A stretch of 53,629 nucleotides of DNA from an uncultured beta proteobacterium (lineage in GTDB: Bacteria; Pseudomonadota; Gammaproteobacteria; Burkholderiales; Rhodocyclaceae). The stretch lies in NCBI GenBank assembly GCA_903886975.1, contig CAISOB010000061.1:1-53629 (forward strand). The letters run 5' to 3'. A program made the translations under genes and the position numbers. Of the stretch, positions 19,756-28,476 are shown piece by piece (position 1 is the first letter of the stretch; each line of letters begins with the position of its first letter). Below the pieces are notes generated by a model. That model did no database searches. It was not told the DNA's origin and saw only the letters and a program-made list of their open reading frames with translations.

Positions 19756-20082
19756 ATGAGCGAGCACATCCATTACGTTACCGACGGCACTTTTGCTGCC
19801 GAGGTTCTCGAATCGCCGCAACCGGTGCTGGTCGATTACTGGGCCGAATGGTGCGGCCCATGCAAGATGATTGCGCCCATCCTCGACGAAATCGCCGATC
19901 AATATGCCGGGCGCCTGAAAATCGCCAAGCTCAACATCGACGACAATCAGACGACCCCGGCCAGCTACGGCGTACGCGGCATTCCGACCCTGATGCTGTT
20001 CAAGAACGGCAACGTCGAGGCGACCAAGGTCGGCGCGCTTTCCAAATCGCAACTCTCGGCGTTCATTGACAGCAATCTGTAA
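19756..20082 (+). CDS. trxA: Thioredoxin 1
   Basis: 108 residues with active site [19 protein letters not shown] (Cys33, Cys36), the cis-Pro loop [11 protein letters not shown] and the C-terminal LSAFIDSNL helix. It reduces protein disulfides in the cytoplasm using thioredoxin reductase. It lies upstream of rho, the classical trxA-rho order of proteobacteria, separated by 198 bases that include the rho leader. No stop or terminator hairpin is visible between them. Confidence 0.97.
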   Translation: MSEHIHYVTDGTFAAEVLESPQPVLVDYWAEWCGPCKMIAPILDEIADQYAGRLKIAKLNIDDNQTTPASYGVRGIPTLMLFKNGNVEATKVGALSKSQLSAFIDSNL

Positions 20083-20180
20083 AGGCTATACCCTCCGTCT
20101 GAAGGTTCACACGATGCGCTACCTGAAAACAGGAAAAACACAGCCCGCATAGAACTTTCAGGCGTAGTTCGCTAGATCGT

Positions 20181-20280
20181 AAGACCCCGGCATCACCCCA
20201 GCATCCTCCCCTGTACGCGATTTCATCGCGACAATCTCCGCACAGCACGCTTCCCCCTTTCATCATCTTCCTATCCGCTC
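20181..20280 (+). promoter_or_regulatory. C-rich, G-poor rho leader (putative rut/autoregulatory site)
   Basis: The 100 bases before the rho ATG contain about 45 C and 13 G, with repeated CC/CCC pyrimidine clusters and no structure, which is the composition of Rho utilisation sites. No Shine-Dalgarno sequence precedes the ATG. E. coli rho is autoregulated by attenuation in its leader, so the same is inferred here. Confidence 0.5.
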
Positions 20281-21537
20281 ATGCATCTATCCGAACTCAA
20301 AGCCCACCACGTAAGCCAGTTGCTCGACATGGCCGTCACCAACAACATCGAGGGCGCCAATCGACTGCGCAAGCATGAACTGATCTTCGCCCTGCTGAAG
20401 AACCAGGCCAAGCTGGGCGAAACGATTTTCGGCGACGGTACGCTTGAGACGCTGCCCGACGGCTTCGGTTTCCTGCGCTCGCCGGACACCTCGTATCTGG
20501 CCAGCACCGACGACATCTATGTCAGCCCGAGCCAGATCCGCCGCTTCAACCTGCATACCGGCGACACCATCGAGGGCGAGATCCGCACCCCGAAGGAAGG
20601 CGAACGCTACTTCGCGCTGGTGAAAGTCGACAAGATCAACGGCGAAGCGCCGGAAGCGTCGAAGAACAAGATCCTGTTCGAGAACCTGACGCCGCTGCAC
20701 CCGGCCGAACACATGAAGCTCGAGCGCGACATGCGCGGCGAGGAAAACATCACGAGCCGCATCGTCGACATCATCGCGCCGATCGGCAAGGGCCAGCGCG
20801 GCCTGCTCGTCTCCAGCCCGAAGAGCGGCAAGACGGTGATGATGCAGCACATCGCGCACGCCATCACCAGCAACCACCCGGACGTCACGCTGATCGTCCT
20901 GCTGATCGACGAGCGGCCGGAGGAAGTGACCGAAATGACGCGCTCGGTGCGCGGCGAAGTCGTCGCCTCGACCTTCGACGAACCGGCCACCCGCCACGTG
21001 CAGGTCGCCGAAATGGTCATCGAAAAGGCCAAGCGCCTGGTCGAGCACAAGAAGGACGTCGTCATCCTGCTCGATTCGATCACTCGTCTGGCGCGCGCCT
21101 ACAACACGGTGCAGCCGGCCTCGGGCAAGGTGCTGACCGGCGGTGTCGACGCCAACGCCCTGCAGAAGCCAAAGCGCTTCTTCGGTGCGGCGCGCAACGT
21201 CGAGGAAGGCGGTTCGCTGACGATCATCGCCACCGCGCTGATCGACACCGGCAGCCGCATGGACGACGTGATTTACGAAGAATTCAAGGGTACCGGCAAT
21301 CTGGAAATCCACCTCGACCGGCGCATGGCCGAGAAGCGCGTCTACCCGGCGATCAACGTCAATCGTTCCGGCACCCGCCGCGAAGAACTGCTGCTGATGC
21401 CCGACGTCCTGCAAAAGATGTGGGTGCTGCGCAAGCTGCTCTACAACATGGACGACCTTGAAGCCATGGAATTCCTGCTCGACAAGATCAAGGCGACCAA
21501 GAACAACGGCGAATTCTTCGACTCGATGCGGCGTTAA
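20281..21537 (+). CDS. rho: Transcription termination factor Rho
   Basis: 418 residues. Order: N-terminal helical bundle ([18 protein letters not shown]), cold-shock-like primary RNA site with [31 protein letters not shown] (about 61-91), Walker [11 protein letters not shown], Walker [17 protein letters not shown], the Q/R loops ([20 protein letters not shown]) and the C-terminal hexamer region. It is a hexameric RNA translocase that ends unstructured transcripts. The start is fixed by family alignment; the 5' leader is C-rich and lacks a Shine-Dalgarno sequence. The rpmE gene follows with its own promoter. Confidence 0.98.
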   Translation: MHLSELKAHHVSQLLDMAVTNNIEGANRLRKHELIFALLKNQAKLGETIFGDGTLETLPDGFGFLRSPDTSYLASTDDIYVSPSQIRRFNLHTGDTIEGEIRTPKEGERYFALVKVDKINGEAPEASKNKILFENLTPLHPAEHMKLERDMRGEENITSRIVDIIAPIGKGQRGLLVSSPKSGKTVMMQHIAHAITSNHPDVTLIVLLIDERPEEVTEMTRSVRGEVVASTFDEPATRHVQVAEMVIEKAKRLVEHKKDVVILLDSITRLARAYNTVQPASGKVLTGGVDANALQKPKRFFGAARNVEEGGSLTIIATALIDTGSRMDDVIYEEFKGTGNLEIHLDRRMAEKRVYPAINVNRSGTRREELLLMPDVLQKMWVLRKLLYNMDDLEAMEFLLDKIKATKNNGEFFDSMRR

Positions 21538-21560
21538 GCAGTATTCTTTGCGCCTCTTGA

Positions 21561-21589
21561 TTGCAAATTGCAAAAGAATCAAGGATAAT
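21561..21589 (+). promoter_or_regulatory. rpmE promoter
   Basis: TTGCAA (21561-21566) and GATAAT (21584-21589) with a 17-base spacer, about 80 bases upstream of the rpmE ATG. Good sigma70-type match. Confidence 0.6.
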
Positions 21590-21670
21590 CGTGCGCTTTC
21601 CGAAGCCGGCCACCGAAGCGAGCGCTGCTCACATCGAGTCGGCGATGTTTGACTTACAGGAATTTCCAAG

Positions 21671-21886
21671 ATGAAATCCAATATCCATCCCGACTACGCC
21701 GAAATCGAAGTCACCTGCTCCTGCGGCAACGTCTTCAAGACCAACTCGACGATGAAGAAGCCGCTGCATGTCGAAGTGTGTTCGTCCTGCCATCCGTTCT
21801 ACACGGGCAAACAGAAGATCATCGACACGGCCGGCCGCGTCGAGAAGTTCAACAAGAAGTACGGCGCGATGCACAAGACGTCCTGA
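21671..21886 (+). CDS. rpmE: 50S ribosomal protein L31 (zinc-binding form)
   Basis: 71 residues: [20 protein letters not shown], then [24 protein letters not shown]. It has the four-cysteine zinc site (Cys16, Cys18, Cys37, Cys40) of the C+ L31 paralogue, in contrast to the C- form used in zinc starvation. It binds at the 50S/30S bridge. It has its own promoter and is followed by a strong terminator. The ribosome site TTACAGGAATTTCC lies just upstream. Confidence 0.98.
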   Translation: MKSNIHPDYAEIEVTCSCGNVFKTNSTMKKPLHVEVCSSCHPFYTGKQKIIDTAGRVEKFNKKYGAMHKTS

Positions 21887-21914
21887 GCTTAACGATGAGT
21901 TCACGCGGACTCGG

Positions 21915-21945
21915 AAAAAAGGCAGCCGCTGGGCTGCCTTTTTCG
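21915..21945 (+). terminator. Rho-independent terminator of rpmE
   Basis: GGCAGCC-GCTG-GGCTGCC followed by TTTTTCGTTT: a perfect seven-pair GC stem (21921-21938) with T run, preceded by A6. Confidence 0.92.
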
Positions 21946-21982
21946 TTTGACTCGCCCGCAGCGAACTGAACACGGTCCGGCC

Positions 21983-23686
21983 ATGCCCGTCCTCCAGGAA
22001 CATCCACGCTTCAAGGGAATCTCGCTGCCGCCCTCCGGCTGGGCGCTGGCCATCCTGCTGACGCTCTATATCTTCACCGGCATCATCGGTCATGATCCCT
22101 GGAAGAGCGACGATGCGATTTCGCTCGGCATCGCCCACAGCATTGTCGCGGACGGTCACTGGCTGATGCCGCAGCTGGCCGGCCAGCCCTATCCCGACGC
22201 CCCGTTCTATTACTGGGCCGCTGCGGTTTTTGCAAAACTGTTTTCCTGGCTGTTGCCGCAGCATGAGGCCGCGCGCCTGGCGAGCGGCCTGTTCACCTTG
22301 CTGGCCCTCGAGTTCATCCTGCTCGCTGCACGCGAGCTGCACGGCCGCGCGTACGCGGCCGCCGCGCCGCTGATCCTCGCCGGCAGCATCGGTTTCCTGT
22401 TTCACGCGCACGAAGCGCAGCCGATGCTCGCCGCGCTGACTGCGCACACGGCCGCCTACTGGGCGCTGATCCTCCTGCCGCGCCGCCCGCACTTTGCGGC
22501 GTCGGTTTTTGCCGTCGCGCTCGCCCTCGCTTTCATGGCCAACGGACTGCTGCCGGCGCTGACGCTGCTGCCGGTGACCCTGTGCGCGCTGTGGGCGGCC
22601 GAGGACAGGAAGAAGACTGCAGCGCTTTTGCTCGCGGCGCTGTTCGTCGCGCTGCTGCTCTGCGGCGCTTGGCTGGTACCGGTGCACATGACGGCACCGG
22701 AGTATCTGGCGGCTTTCTGGCAAGGCGAAGTCGCCCCGCTAAGCAAGTCGGTTCAGGCCGTGTTCAATGTCCTGCGCTACCTCAATCTGCTGCTGTGGTA
22801 CGCCTGGCCGGCGCTGCCGCTAGCGGCCTGGGCGCTGTGGTCGAGACGCAAGTTTCTCGACAGCCGGCCGCTGGCGCTGCCGATCGTTTCATTCGTTTCG
22901 GTGCTGCTCATCCTTGGCCTCAACATTGAGACGCGCAGCGACCTGGCGCTGCTGCTCCTGCCGCCGCTGGTCCTGCTCGCCGTGCCCGGCGTTGCGACGC
23001 TGCGGCGCGGCGCGGCGAATGCCTTCGACTGGTTCAGCATGATGACTTTCAGCAGCTTTGCCGCGATCGTCTGGGTCGTCTGGAGCGCGATTGTCTTTGG
23101 CTGGCCGGAACGGCTGGCGCGCCAGGCAGTTCGCCTCGAGCCGGGCTTCGTCGGCGCCTTCGGCATTCTGGCCTTCGCTTTCTCGGCGCTGGCGACCCTC
23201 GTCTGGTTCTGGATGATCATCACCAGTCCGCGCTCGCCGATGCGCGGCATCATGCATTGGATGACCGGACTGACCCTGTTCTGGCTGCTCATCGCCGCGC
23301 TCTGGATGCCTTGGATCGATTTCGGCAAGACTTACCGTCAATTCTCCGCATCGCTCGCCAAAACGCTGCCGCCCACTGCCAATTGCATCGCCAATGCCAA
23401 CCTGCCCGATTCGATTCTTGCCTCCCTTGATTACTTCGAGGGAATTCGCACCGTTGCCCTGAAAGACCCGGCGAGCAAACGCTGCGACTGGCTTCTGGTG
23501 CATGGACAGGTCCGCGATTCGGAGGCCTTGACGACCGCCGGGTGGCGCCACATGTGGGAAGGCAAGCGCCCGAGCGATCGCCGCGAAAGCGAGAAATTCC
23601 ATCTTTACCGGCGCCAGGGCAAGACCAGTTCATTGCCCTCGGATATCGCCGTTGAAGGCATCGAGAGCGCCCCCGCCCGCCGCTGA
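21983..23686 (+). CDS. ArnT-like (GT-C/PMT family) membrane glycosyltransferase
   Basis: 567 residues from the ATG MPVLQEHPRF; an in-frame start 36 bases upstream lies inside the rpmE terminator and is unlikely. About a dozen hydrophobic helices span the protein. The first periplasmic loop reads HDPWKSDDAISLGIAHSIVADGHWLMPQLAGQPYPDAPFYYWAAAVF, matching the GT-C family layout: acidic pair after a first TM helix, then G-W-x-x-P, G-x-P-Y and a P-x-x-x-W motif that in ArnT reads KPPLxYW. Here KPP is replaced by DAP. It probably transfers a sugar from a polyprenyl phosphate to a periplasmic acceptor (lipid A or protein); donor and acceptor unknown. A short soluble C-terminal tail (about 470-567) carries two Cys. 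Confidence 0.75.
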   Translation: MPVLQEHPRFKGISLPPSGWALAILLTLYIFTGIIGHDPWKSDDAISLGIAHSIVADGHWLMPQLAGQPYPDAPFYYWAAAVFAKLFSWLLPQHEAARLASGLFTLLALEFILLAARELHGRAYAAAAPLILAGSIGFLFHAHEAQPMLAALTAHTAAYWALILLPRRPHFAASVFAVALALAFMANGLLPALTLLPVTLCALWAAEDRKKTAALLLAALFVALLLCGAWLVPVHMTAPEYLAAFWQGEVAPLSKSVQAVFNVLRYLNLLLWYAWPALPLAAWALWSRRKFLDSRPLALPIVSFVSVLLILGLNIETRSDLALLLLPPLVLLAVPGVATLRRGAANAFDWFSMMTFSSFAAIVWVVWSAIVFGWPERLARQAVRLEPGFVGAFGILAFAFSALATLVWFWMIITSPRSPMRGIMHWMTGLTLFWLLIAALWMPWIDFGKTYRQFSASLAKTLPPTANCIANANLPDSILASLDYFEGIRTVALKDPASKRCDWLLVHGQVRDSEALTTAGWRHMWEGKRPSDRRESEKFHLYRRQGKTSSLPSDIAVEGIESAPARR

Positions 23687-23689
23687 GGC

Positions 23690-24235
23690 TCAGAGCTTGA
23701 TGAAATGCTCGCGGTAGTAAGCCAGTTCGGCGATCGATTCGCGAATGTCGGCGAGCGCCGTGTGTTCGCCCTTCTTCACAAAGCCCTTGGCCACCTCCGG
23801 CTTCCAGCGCCGGCAAAGTTCCTTGAGCGTACTGACGTCGAGGTTGCGGTAGAGGAACCAGTCCTCGAGTTGCGGCATGTAACGCGCCATGAAGCGGCGG
23901 TCCTGGCCGATCGAATTGCCGCACATCGGGCTCGCGCCTTTGGGCACGTGGTCCTGCATGAAAGCGAGCGCCGCCGCTTCGACATCGGCCTCGCCCTGCG
24001 CCGATTGCCTGACCTTCTCGATAAGGCCGGAGCGGCCATGCGTGTTCTTGTTCCATTCGTCCATCGCCGCGAGGAGAGCGTCGCTCTGGTGCACCACCCA
24101 GGCCGGCGATTCGGCGATGATCGCAAGATCGGAATCGGTGACGATCATGGCCAGCTCGATGATGCGCTCGCGTTCCGGATCGAGGCCGGTCATTTCCATG
24201 TCCAGCCAGACGAGATGATTTGCGTTCTGTGCCAT
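23690..24235 (-). CDS. orn: Oligoribonuclease
   Basis: 181 residues, DEDDh exonuclease: [26 protein letters not shown] (catalytic Asp12, Glu14), [41 protein letters not shown] (Asp in GQDR) and [18 protein letters not shown] (His and Asp). It degrades 2-5 nt RNA and pGpG, so it also closes c-di-GMP breakdown. The length equals the E. coli enzyme. The stop is a few bases from the glycosyltransferase stop (convergent). Confidence 0.97.
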   Translation of the reverse strand: MAQNANHLVWLDMEMTGLDPERERIIELAMIVTDSDLAIIAESPAWVVHQSDALLAAMDEWNKNTHGRSGLIEKVRQSAQGEADVEAAALAFMQDHVPKGASPMCGNSIGQDRRFMARYMPQLEDWFLYRNLDVSTLKELCRRWKPEVAKGFVKKGEHTALADIRESIAELAYYREHFIKL

Positions 24236-24384
24236 ATAATCCGCTTTCTAAACCGTCATTTTCGCACAGCTCAATGATCCTGGAAGCCGCGGTTGACCGC
24301 TCATTTATCTTTGGAAAGACTTATGAATACCTGGTTTGGTCGAGCTCCGAACAGTCACCGGACAGGTGAAGCCGCTACGCACCC

Positions 24385-24487
24385 CAGGGCGGCTCTGGCG
24401 GAGTGCCTGGCGTCATTGCTCCTCGTTGCGGGGAATAACCATGCGGCCTCGTCACGCCTAGCCATCCGCCCCGCCAGAGCCACCCTG
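24385..24487 (+). ncRNA. Long imperfect hairpin between orn and the M48 protease (possible structured RNA)
   Basis: A 17-base arm at 24385-24401 pairs with 24471-24487 (16 of 17 pairs), and partial pairing extends outwards to about 24378 and 24495. The 69-base loop has an inner GGCGT/ACGCC stem. It lies 27 bases upstream of the M48 ATG. I cannot match it to a known riboswitch or sRNA family. Confidence 0.3.
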
Positions 24488-24513
24488 AGGCACGTTCAAC
24501 TGCGGTTTCCAGG

Positions 24514-25752
24514 ATGAGCAATACTTTTTCCGTCGTCTTTCTTGTCGCCCTGATGTTGATGGTCGTCTTGCGCCGCTGGCTGGCGCAGCGCCAGATTGCA
24601 CACGTACTCGCGCATCGCGCCGCGGTTCCGGCGCAGTTCGCCGGCTTTCTCGAATTGCCGGCGCACCAGAAAGCCGCCGATTACGCCATCGCGCAGACGA
24701 AGTTCGGCCGCATCACGCTGGCCATCGAGGTCGCCGTCCTGCTGGTCTTCACCTTCGGCGGCGGACTGCAGGCGCTGCACGGCTTCTGGAACGCCCGCCT
24801 CGAAGGCCTGGCCTATGGTGTGGCGTTGATCTTCAGCGTGATGGCCATCTCCGGGATCATCGACCTGCCGCTCGCCGCCTACCGCCAGTTCGTCATCGAA
24901 GAAAAATTCGGCTTCAACCGGATGACGGTCAAATTGTTCATCGTCGATCTCGTCAAGCAAACGGCGCTCGGCCTGCTGATCGGCACGCCGGTGCTGCTCG
25001 CCGTGCTCTGGCTGATGGCGCAGATGGGCAGCCTGTGGTGGCTTTATGTCTGGCTGTTCTGGTGCGGCGTCAATCTGCTGATCCTGTTCATCTACCCGAC
25101 CTGGATCGCGCCCCTGTTCAACAAGTTTTCGCCGCTCGACGACGCCGCGCTCAAGGCGCGCATCGAAGCGCTGCTCGCGCGTTGCGGCTTTGCAGTTTCC
25201 GGCCTTTTCGTCATGGATGGCTCGAAACGCTCGAACCATGGCAACGCCTACTTCACCGGCTTCGGCAAGAGCAAGCGCATCGTCTTCTTCGACACCCTGC
25301 TCGGCCGCCTGCAGCCGGTCGAGGTCGAAGCCGTGCTGGCGCATGAGCTGGGGCACTTCAAGCTGCGGCACGTGATCCAGCGCATCGTTCTGCTCTTCGC
25401 CCTGTCGCTGGCTTTCCTCGCCGTGCTCGGCCAGTTGATGGACGCCGCCTGGTTCTTCAAGGGGCTCGGCGTGACAGCGCAGAACACCGCGCTGGCGCTG
25501 GTCCTCTTTTTCCTCGTCATGCCGGTCTTCACTTTCCTGCTGACGCCCTTGATGAGCCTCCTTTCGCGCCGCCATGAATTCGCCGCCGACCGCTATGCCG
25601 CCGAACACGCTTCGGCCGACGACCTCATCAAGGCGCTGCTCAAACTCTACGAAGACAATGCTTCGACGCTGACCCCCGATCCGCTGCATTCGCTGTTCTA
25701 CGATTCGCACCCGCCGGCCGCGCTGCGCATCGCGCGCCTGAGCGCGAACTGA
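24514..25752 (+). CDS. M48 family metallopeptidase (Ste24-like integral membrane protease)
   Basis: 412 residues with about seven hydrophobic segments, the organisation of the Ste24/CAAX prenyl protease 1 group of M48. The zinc site is HELGH at about 277-281 (VLAHELGHFKLRH) with the third ligand in RRHEFAADRYAAEHA (about 354). It probably degrades or processes membrane proteins at the inner membrane. It directly precedes rsgA, with a six-base gap and the same strand, suggesting one transcript. The ribosome site is weak (CCAGG at the ATG). Betaproteobacterial genomes commonly place this gene beside orn and rsgA. Confidence 0.93.
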   Translation: MSNTFSVVFLVALMLMVVLRRWLAQRQIAHVLAHRAAVPAQFAGFLELPAHQKAADYAIAQTKFGRITLAIEVAVLLVFTFGGGLQALHGFWNARLEGLAYGVALIFSVMAISGIIDLPLAAYRQFVIEEKFGFNRMTVKLFIVDLVKQTALGLLIGTPVLLAVLWLMAQMGSLWWLYVWLFWCGVNLLILFIYPTWIAPLFNKFSPLDDAALKARIEALLARCGFAVSGLFVMDGSKRSNHGNAYFTGFGKSKRIVFFDTLLGRLQPVEVEAVLAHELGHFKLRHVIQRIVLLFALSLAFLAVLGQLMDAAWFFKGLGVTAQNTALALVLFFLVMPVFTFLLTPLMSLLSRRHEFAADRYAAEHASADDLIKALLKLYEDNASTLTPDPLHSLFYDSHPPAALRIARLSAN

Positions 25753-25758
25753 GCGCGC

Positions 25759-26670
25759 ATGGGCGGCAAGGCGCACGAAAAGCAGCCCCCCACTGAGCAG
25801 ACCGTGCAGCGGCAAGGCACGATCGTCGCCGCGCACGGACGGCAATATCGCGTCGAATTTTCCGGCGGTGAAACGCTGCTGTGTTTCCCGCGCGGCAAGA
25901 AAAGCGAGCTGGCCTGCGGCGACCAGGTCAGCGTGCAGCTCGGCGGCGACGGGCCCGGCGTGATTGCCGCGGTGGCGCCGCGCAGCACCCTGCTCTATCG
26001 CTCCAACGAGTTCAAGCAGAAGCTGATCGCAGCCAACGTCACGCAGATTGTTATCGTCGTCGCCACCGAACCGTCGTTTTCGGACGAGTTCGTCACGCGC
26101 TGCATCGTCGCTGCCGAAAGCCAGGACATGAAGGTCTTGCTTGTGCTCAACAAGTGCGATCTCGCCGCGCGCGTCGCGCCGGCCCTGCGCGCCCTAGCGC
26201 CGTTCGAAAAACTGGCTTACCCGCTGCTCCAGCTATGCGCGCGGCATGACGTTATGGCTTTGCGGCCGTATCTGGCGGGCCATACGAGCGTCCTCGTCGG
26301 CCAGTCCGGGATGGGCAAGTCCACGCTGATCAATGCACTTTTGCCCGATGCCGGTGCGGCGACACGCGAGATATCGGCCGCGCTCGACTCGGGCAAGCAC
26401 ACGACGACGCACGCGACGCTCTATCGGCTCGACAGCAACTCGACGCTGATCGACTCGCCGGGCCTGCAGGAGTTCGGGCTGCGGCACCTCTCGGCGCAAG
26501 CCATCGAAAACGGTTTCCTCGAATTCCGGCCGCTGCTCGGCCAATGCCGTTTTCGCGACTGCCGGCATGACCGCGAACCCGACTGCGCCGTCCACGCTGC
26601 GGTCAAGCGCAAGGCCATCGATCCGCGCCGCTACGCGGTCTTTCGCGCGCTGCTGAGTGAAGTCGGCTGA
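25759..26670 (+). CDS. rsgA: Small ribosomal subunit biogenesis GTPase
   Basis: 303 residues. An N-terminal OB fold (GTIVAAHGRQYRVEF...LLCFPRGKKSELACGDQV) is followed by a circularly permuted GTPase: G4 LNKCDL (about 130), G1 VGQSGMGKSTLINALLP (about 180) and G3 IDSPGLQEFGL. The C-terminal zinc motif GQCRFRDCRHDREPDCAVHAAV provides Cys, Cys, His, Cys. It acts in the last step of 30S assembly, releasing RbfA. The ATG lies six bases after the M48 stop. Confidence 0.96.
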   Translation: MGGKAHEKQPPTEQTVQRQGTIVAAHGRQYRVEFSGGETLLCFPRGKKSELACGDQVSVQLGGDGPGVIAAVAPRSTLLYRSNEFKQKLIAANVTQIVIVVATEPSFSDEFVTRCIVAAESQDMKVLLVLNKCDLAARVAPALRALAPFEKLAYPLLQLCARHDVMALRPYLAGHTSVLVGQSGMGKSTLINALLPDAGAATREISAALDSGKHTTTHATLYRLDSNSTLIDSPGLQEFGLRHLSAQAIENGFLEFRPLLGQCRFRDCRHDREPDCAVHAAVKRKAIDPRRYAVFRALLSEVG

Positions 26671-26684
26671 GCCGCCGAATCAGG

Positions 26685-27239
26685 CTAGCGCGGTTTGGTC
26701 TTGCCGCCGTCCATGGCGCCGACGCAGCGCTGCAGCGTCGCAGCTTGTTCCTCGGCCGACTTGCCGACCAACTCGCAGTTCTGCGCATCGGGTTTCGGCT
26801 TTCTTACTTTCGGCGGGAGTGCAGATACGGTCGTGGCGGGCTGGCGAGCCGCCTCGGCTGCCGGCCCTGGCGGCGTGCTTTCTGGAGCCTTTGGGGCGGC
26901 GATGGCCCCTTCGGGTTTCTTGTTCTTGTCGCCGAGCGGGCTCGAGCGTGCGATCGAATACTCTTTCAGGAGATGCATCTGCTTCGACAGAACTTCGATT
27001 TGCACCTTCATCTCGTCGAGCGCCTGACTCTTTTCCTTGAGTTGCTGGCCGGCCACGGCGAGCTCCGCGTGTAAGGTCTGGCTACTCTGATAATAGACAA
27101 TGCCGCCGACGAGCATCAAGGTCAGCAGAATGCCGAGCAGCATCGACAAGACGACGACGAGCGTGAGCTTCGGCTTGGCACGCGGCGGTTCTTCGGCGGC
27201 TTCCGGCGCTTCATTTTCAACAGTCACGTTCTTGTCCAT
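26685..27239 (-). CDS. Hypothetical membrane-anchored coiled-coil protein
   Basis: 184 residues. Acidic N-terminus, one membrane helix at about 25-49 (LTLVVVLSMLLGILLTLMLVGGIVYY), then a predicted coiled coil (about 54-95: QTLHAELAVAGQQLKEKSQALDEMKVQIEVLSKQMHLLKEY), a Pro/Ala/Lys-rich disordered stretch (about 100-150) and a C-terminal QNCELVGKSAEEQAATLQRCVGAMDGG with two cysteines (possible disulfide). It is type II, with the coil in the periplasm. No family recognised. It is convergent with rsgA and separated from proQ by 230 bases. Confidence 0.7.
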   Translation of the reverse strand: MDKNVTVENEAPEAAEEPPRAKPKLTLVVVLSMLLGILLTLMLVGGIVYYQSSQTLHAELAVAGQQLKEKSQALDEMKVQIEVLSKQMHLLKEYSIARSSPLGDKNKKPEGAIAAPKAPESTPPGPAAEAARQPATTVSALPPKVRKPKPDAQNCELVGKSAEEQAATLQRCVGAMDGGKTKPR

Positions 27240-27469
27240 TGTTTAAACCCTGAGTAGCCGGCATTCAGTTCACCCGCTCACACCCTGATATTACGCTCGC
27301 CAGAGCGAAAACTTTAGCGTTCCCGCGCGAGCCCATCGAAAGAAAGAGCGCCCGACCAGGCGCGTCAGCGACGAGACCGGCCCTTCCCCGTCTCCTGCCG
27401 GCACGTGGTATGCGATACGCACCTGTCGTGGTAAGCTTGAAGCCCGCGACAAGACAGATTCATTCTGCT

Positions 27470-27910
27470 ATGAACACGCCGACACCCGCTGGCACGCCAC
27501 GTCAAAACCCGGCCCAGAACGCACGCGCACTCCTCAAGACCTTGCAGGAAAGCTTCCCGGTTTTCGGCAACTGCTCGCCGCTGGCGATCGGTATCGACAA
27601 GCAGCTTCTCGAGCGTCGGCCGGAAATCGATCGCAAAACTCTGCGCATCGCGCTGGGCATGCACACCAATTCCTTGCGCTATCTCAAGACGATGGAAAAA
27701 GCAACACGCCGTCTTGATCTTGACGGTCTGCCCGGCGATGAAGTGAGCGCGGAGCACCGTAGTTATGCCACCCAGGTCTTGCGCGAGCGCTTCAAGAAGG
27801 ACGCCGATCGGCGTCAGGCACTGCGCGCAGCGGAAGCGGCCGCGGCGGCCGAACGCGAACGCGCGCTAAAGCTCAATCAGCTGGTCGAAAAGTTTGGCCG
27901 GAGCAAGTAA
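27470..27910 (+). CDS. proQ: ProQ/FinO-family RNA chaperone
   Basis: 146 residues from the ATG MNTPTPAG; upstream in-frame codons lack a plausible ribosome site. The FinO/ProQ domain spans about residues 15-105: LLKTLQESFPVFGNCSPLAIGIDKQLLERRPEIDRKTLRIALGMHTNSLRYLKTM, typical of the family, with the basic surface expected for RNA stem binding. The C-terminal third is a charged Ala/Glu/Arg helix and lacks the Tudor-like domain of E. coli ProQ, as in the short betaproteobacterial forms. It binds structured sRNAs and mRNA 3' ends. Confidence 0.92.
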   Translation: MNTPTPAGTPRQNPAQNARALLKTLQESFPVFGNCSPLAIGIDKQLLERRPEIDRKTLRIALGMHTNSLRYLKTMEKATRRLDLDGLPGDEVSAEHRSYATQVLRERFKKDADRRQALRAAEAAAAAERERALKLNQLVEKFGRSK

Positions 27911-27948
27911 GCGTAGTGCCCGTATTGGGCCCGACGAACCGGGCCGGC

Positions 27949-28476
27949 TTATCGCAGCGCTTGCGGCGCAGCCGGCAGGCTCAGCACGGCGTTCTTATCC
28001 ACCAGCCAGTCGCCGGTCAACCGCCATTCGTCCTTCTCGTCTTCGAGCGCGACGTGCCAGCGCCCGGACAATGGCGCGCTCAGCTTGCCGGTGTAAGACC
28101 CTGCGCCATCGGTAGGCAGATCCAAGGTCTGATCGATGCCCGGGCGAGTCGGATGCACAAAACGCATTCTGAGCGCTGACGGCAGCACGGCGCCGGGTCC
28201 GCCGCGCAGCAGTACCCTGATCTGCAGGCCATCGGCACCGCGCATCACTTCGGCATGAAAGGCCAGGGCGATGGCGCGCTCGTCGCGCGCGTTCATCTGG
28301 TTTACCGCGAGTCCCTTCTTGTAGTAATCCTCCTCGACCAGCCCATCGTTGCTGATTACCGCGAGATAGGCCGTCGCTAAACCGGCCACAACGACGATGA
28401 ATGGGCCGGTCATCAGCAGCCAGGGCCAACGGTGGCGATACCACGGTTTGTTCTCGGAGCTTGGAGGCTGAATCAT
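27949..28476 (-). CDS. fixH: FixH family protein (cbb3 oxidase assembly)
   Basis: 175 residues. One membrane helix (WPWLLMTGPFIVVVAGLATAYLAV) followed by NDGLVEEDYYKKGLAVNQ, the diagnostic FixH motif, and an immunoglobulin-like periplasmic domain. It is thought to assist copper delivery or CcoI function. Its ATG overlaps the ccoG stop by four bases (ATGA), so translation is coupled. It is the last gene of the oxidase locus. Confidence 0.93.
   Translation of the reverse strand: MIQPPSSENKPWYRHRWPWLLMTGPFIVVVAGLATAYLAVISNDGLVEEDYYKKGLAVNQMNARDERAIALAFHAEVMRGADGLQIRVLLRGGPGAVLPSALRMRFVHPTRPGIDQTLDLPTDGAGSYTGKLSAPLSGRWHVALEDEKDEWRLTGDWLVDKNAVLSLPAAPQALR

Noticed and set aside
20287..21681. 464-codon frame opposite rho
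   Set aside because: Antisense to rho; His/Asp/Val-rich mirror composition.
21947..21983. Earlier start of the glycosyltransferase at 21947
   Set aside because: It begins inside the T run of the rpmE terminator; the ATG at 21983 is the first plausible start.
24293..24517. 74-codon frame in the orn-M48 gap
   Set aside because: It runs through the long hairpin, has no homology that I can see and no ribosome site; RNA structure is the better description.
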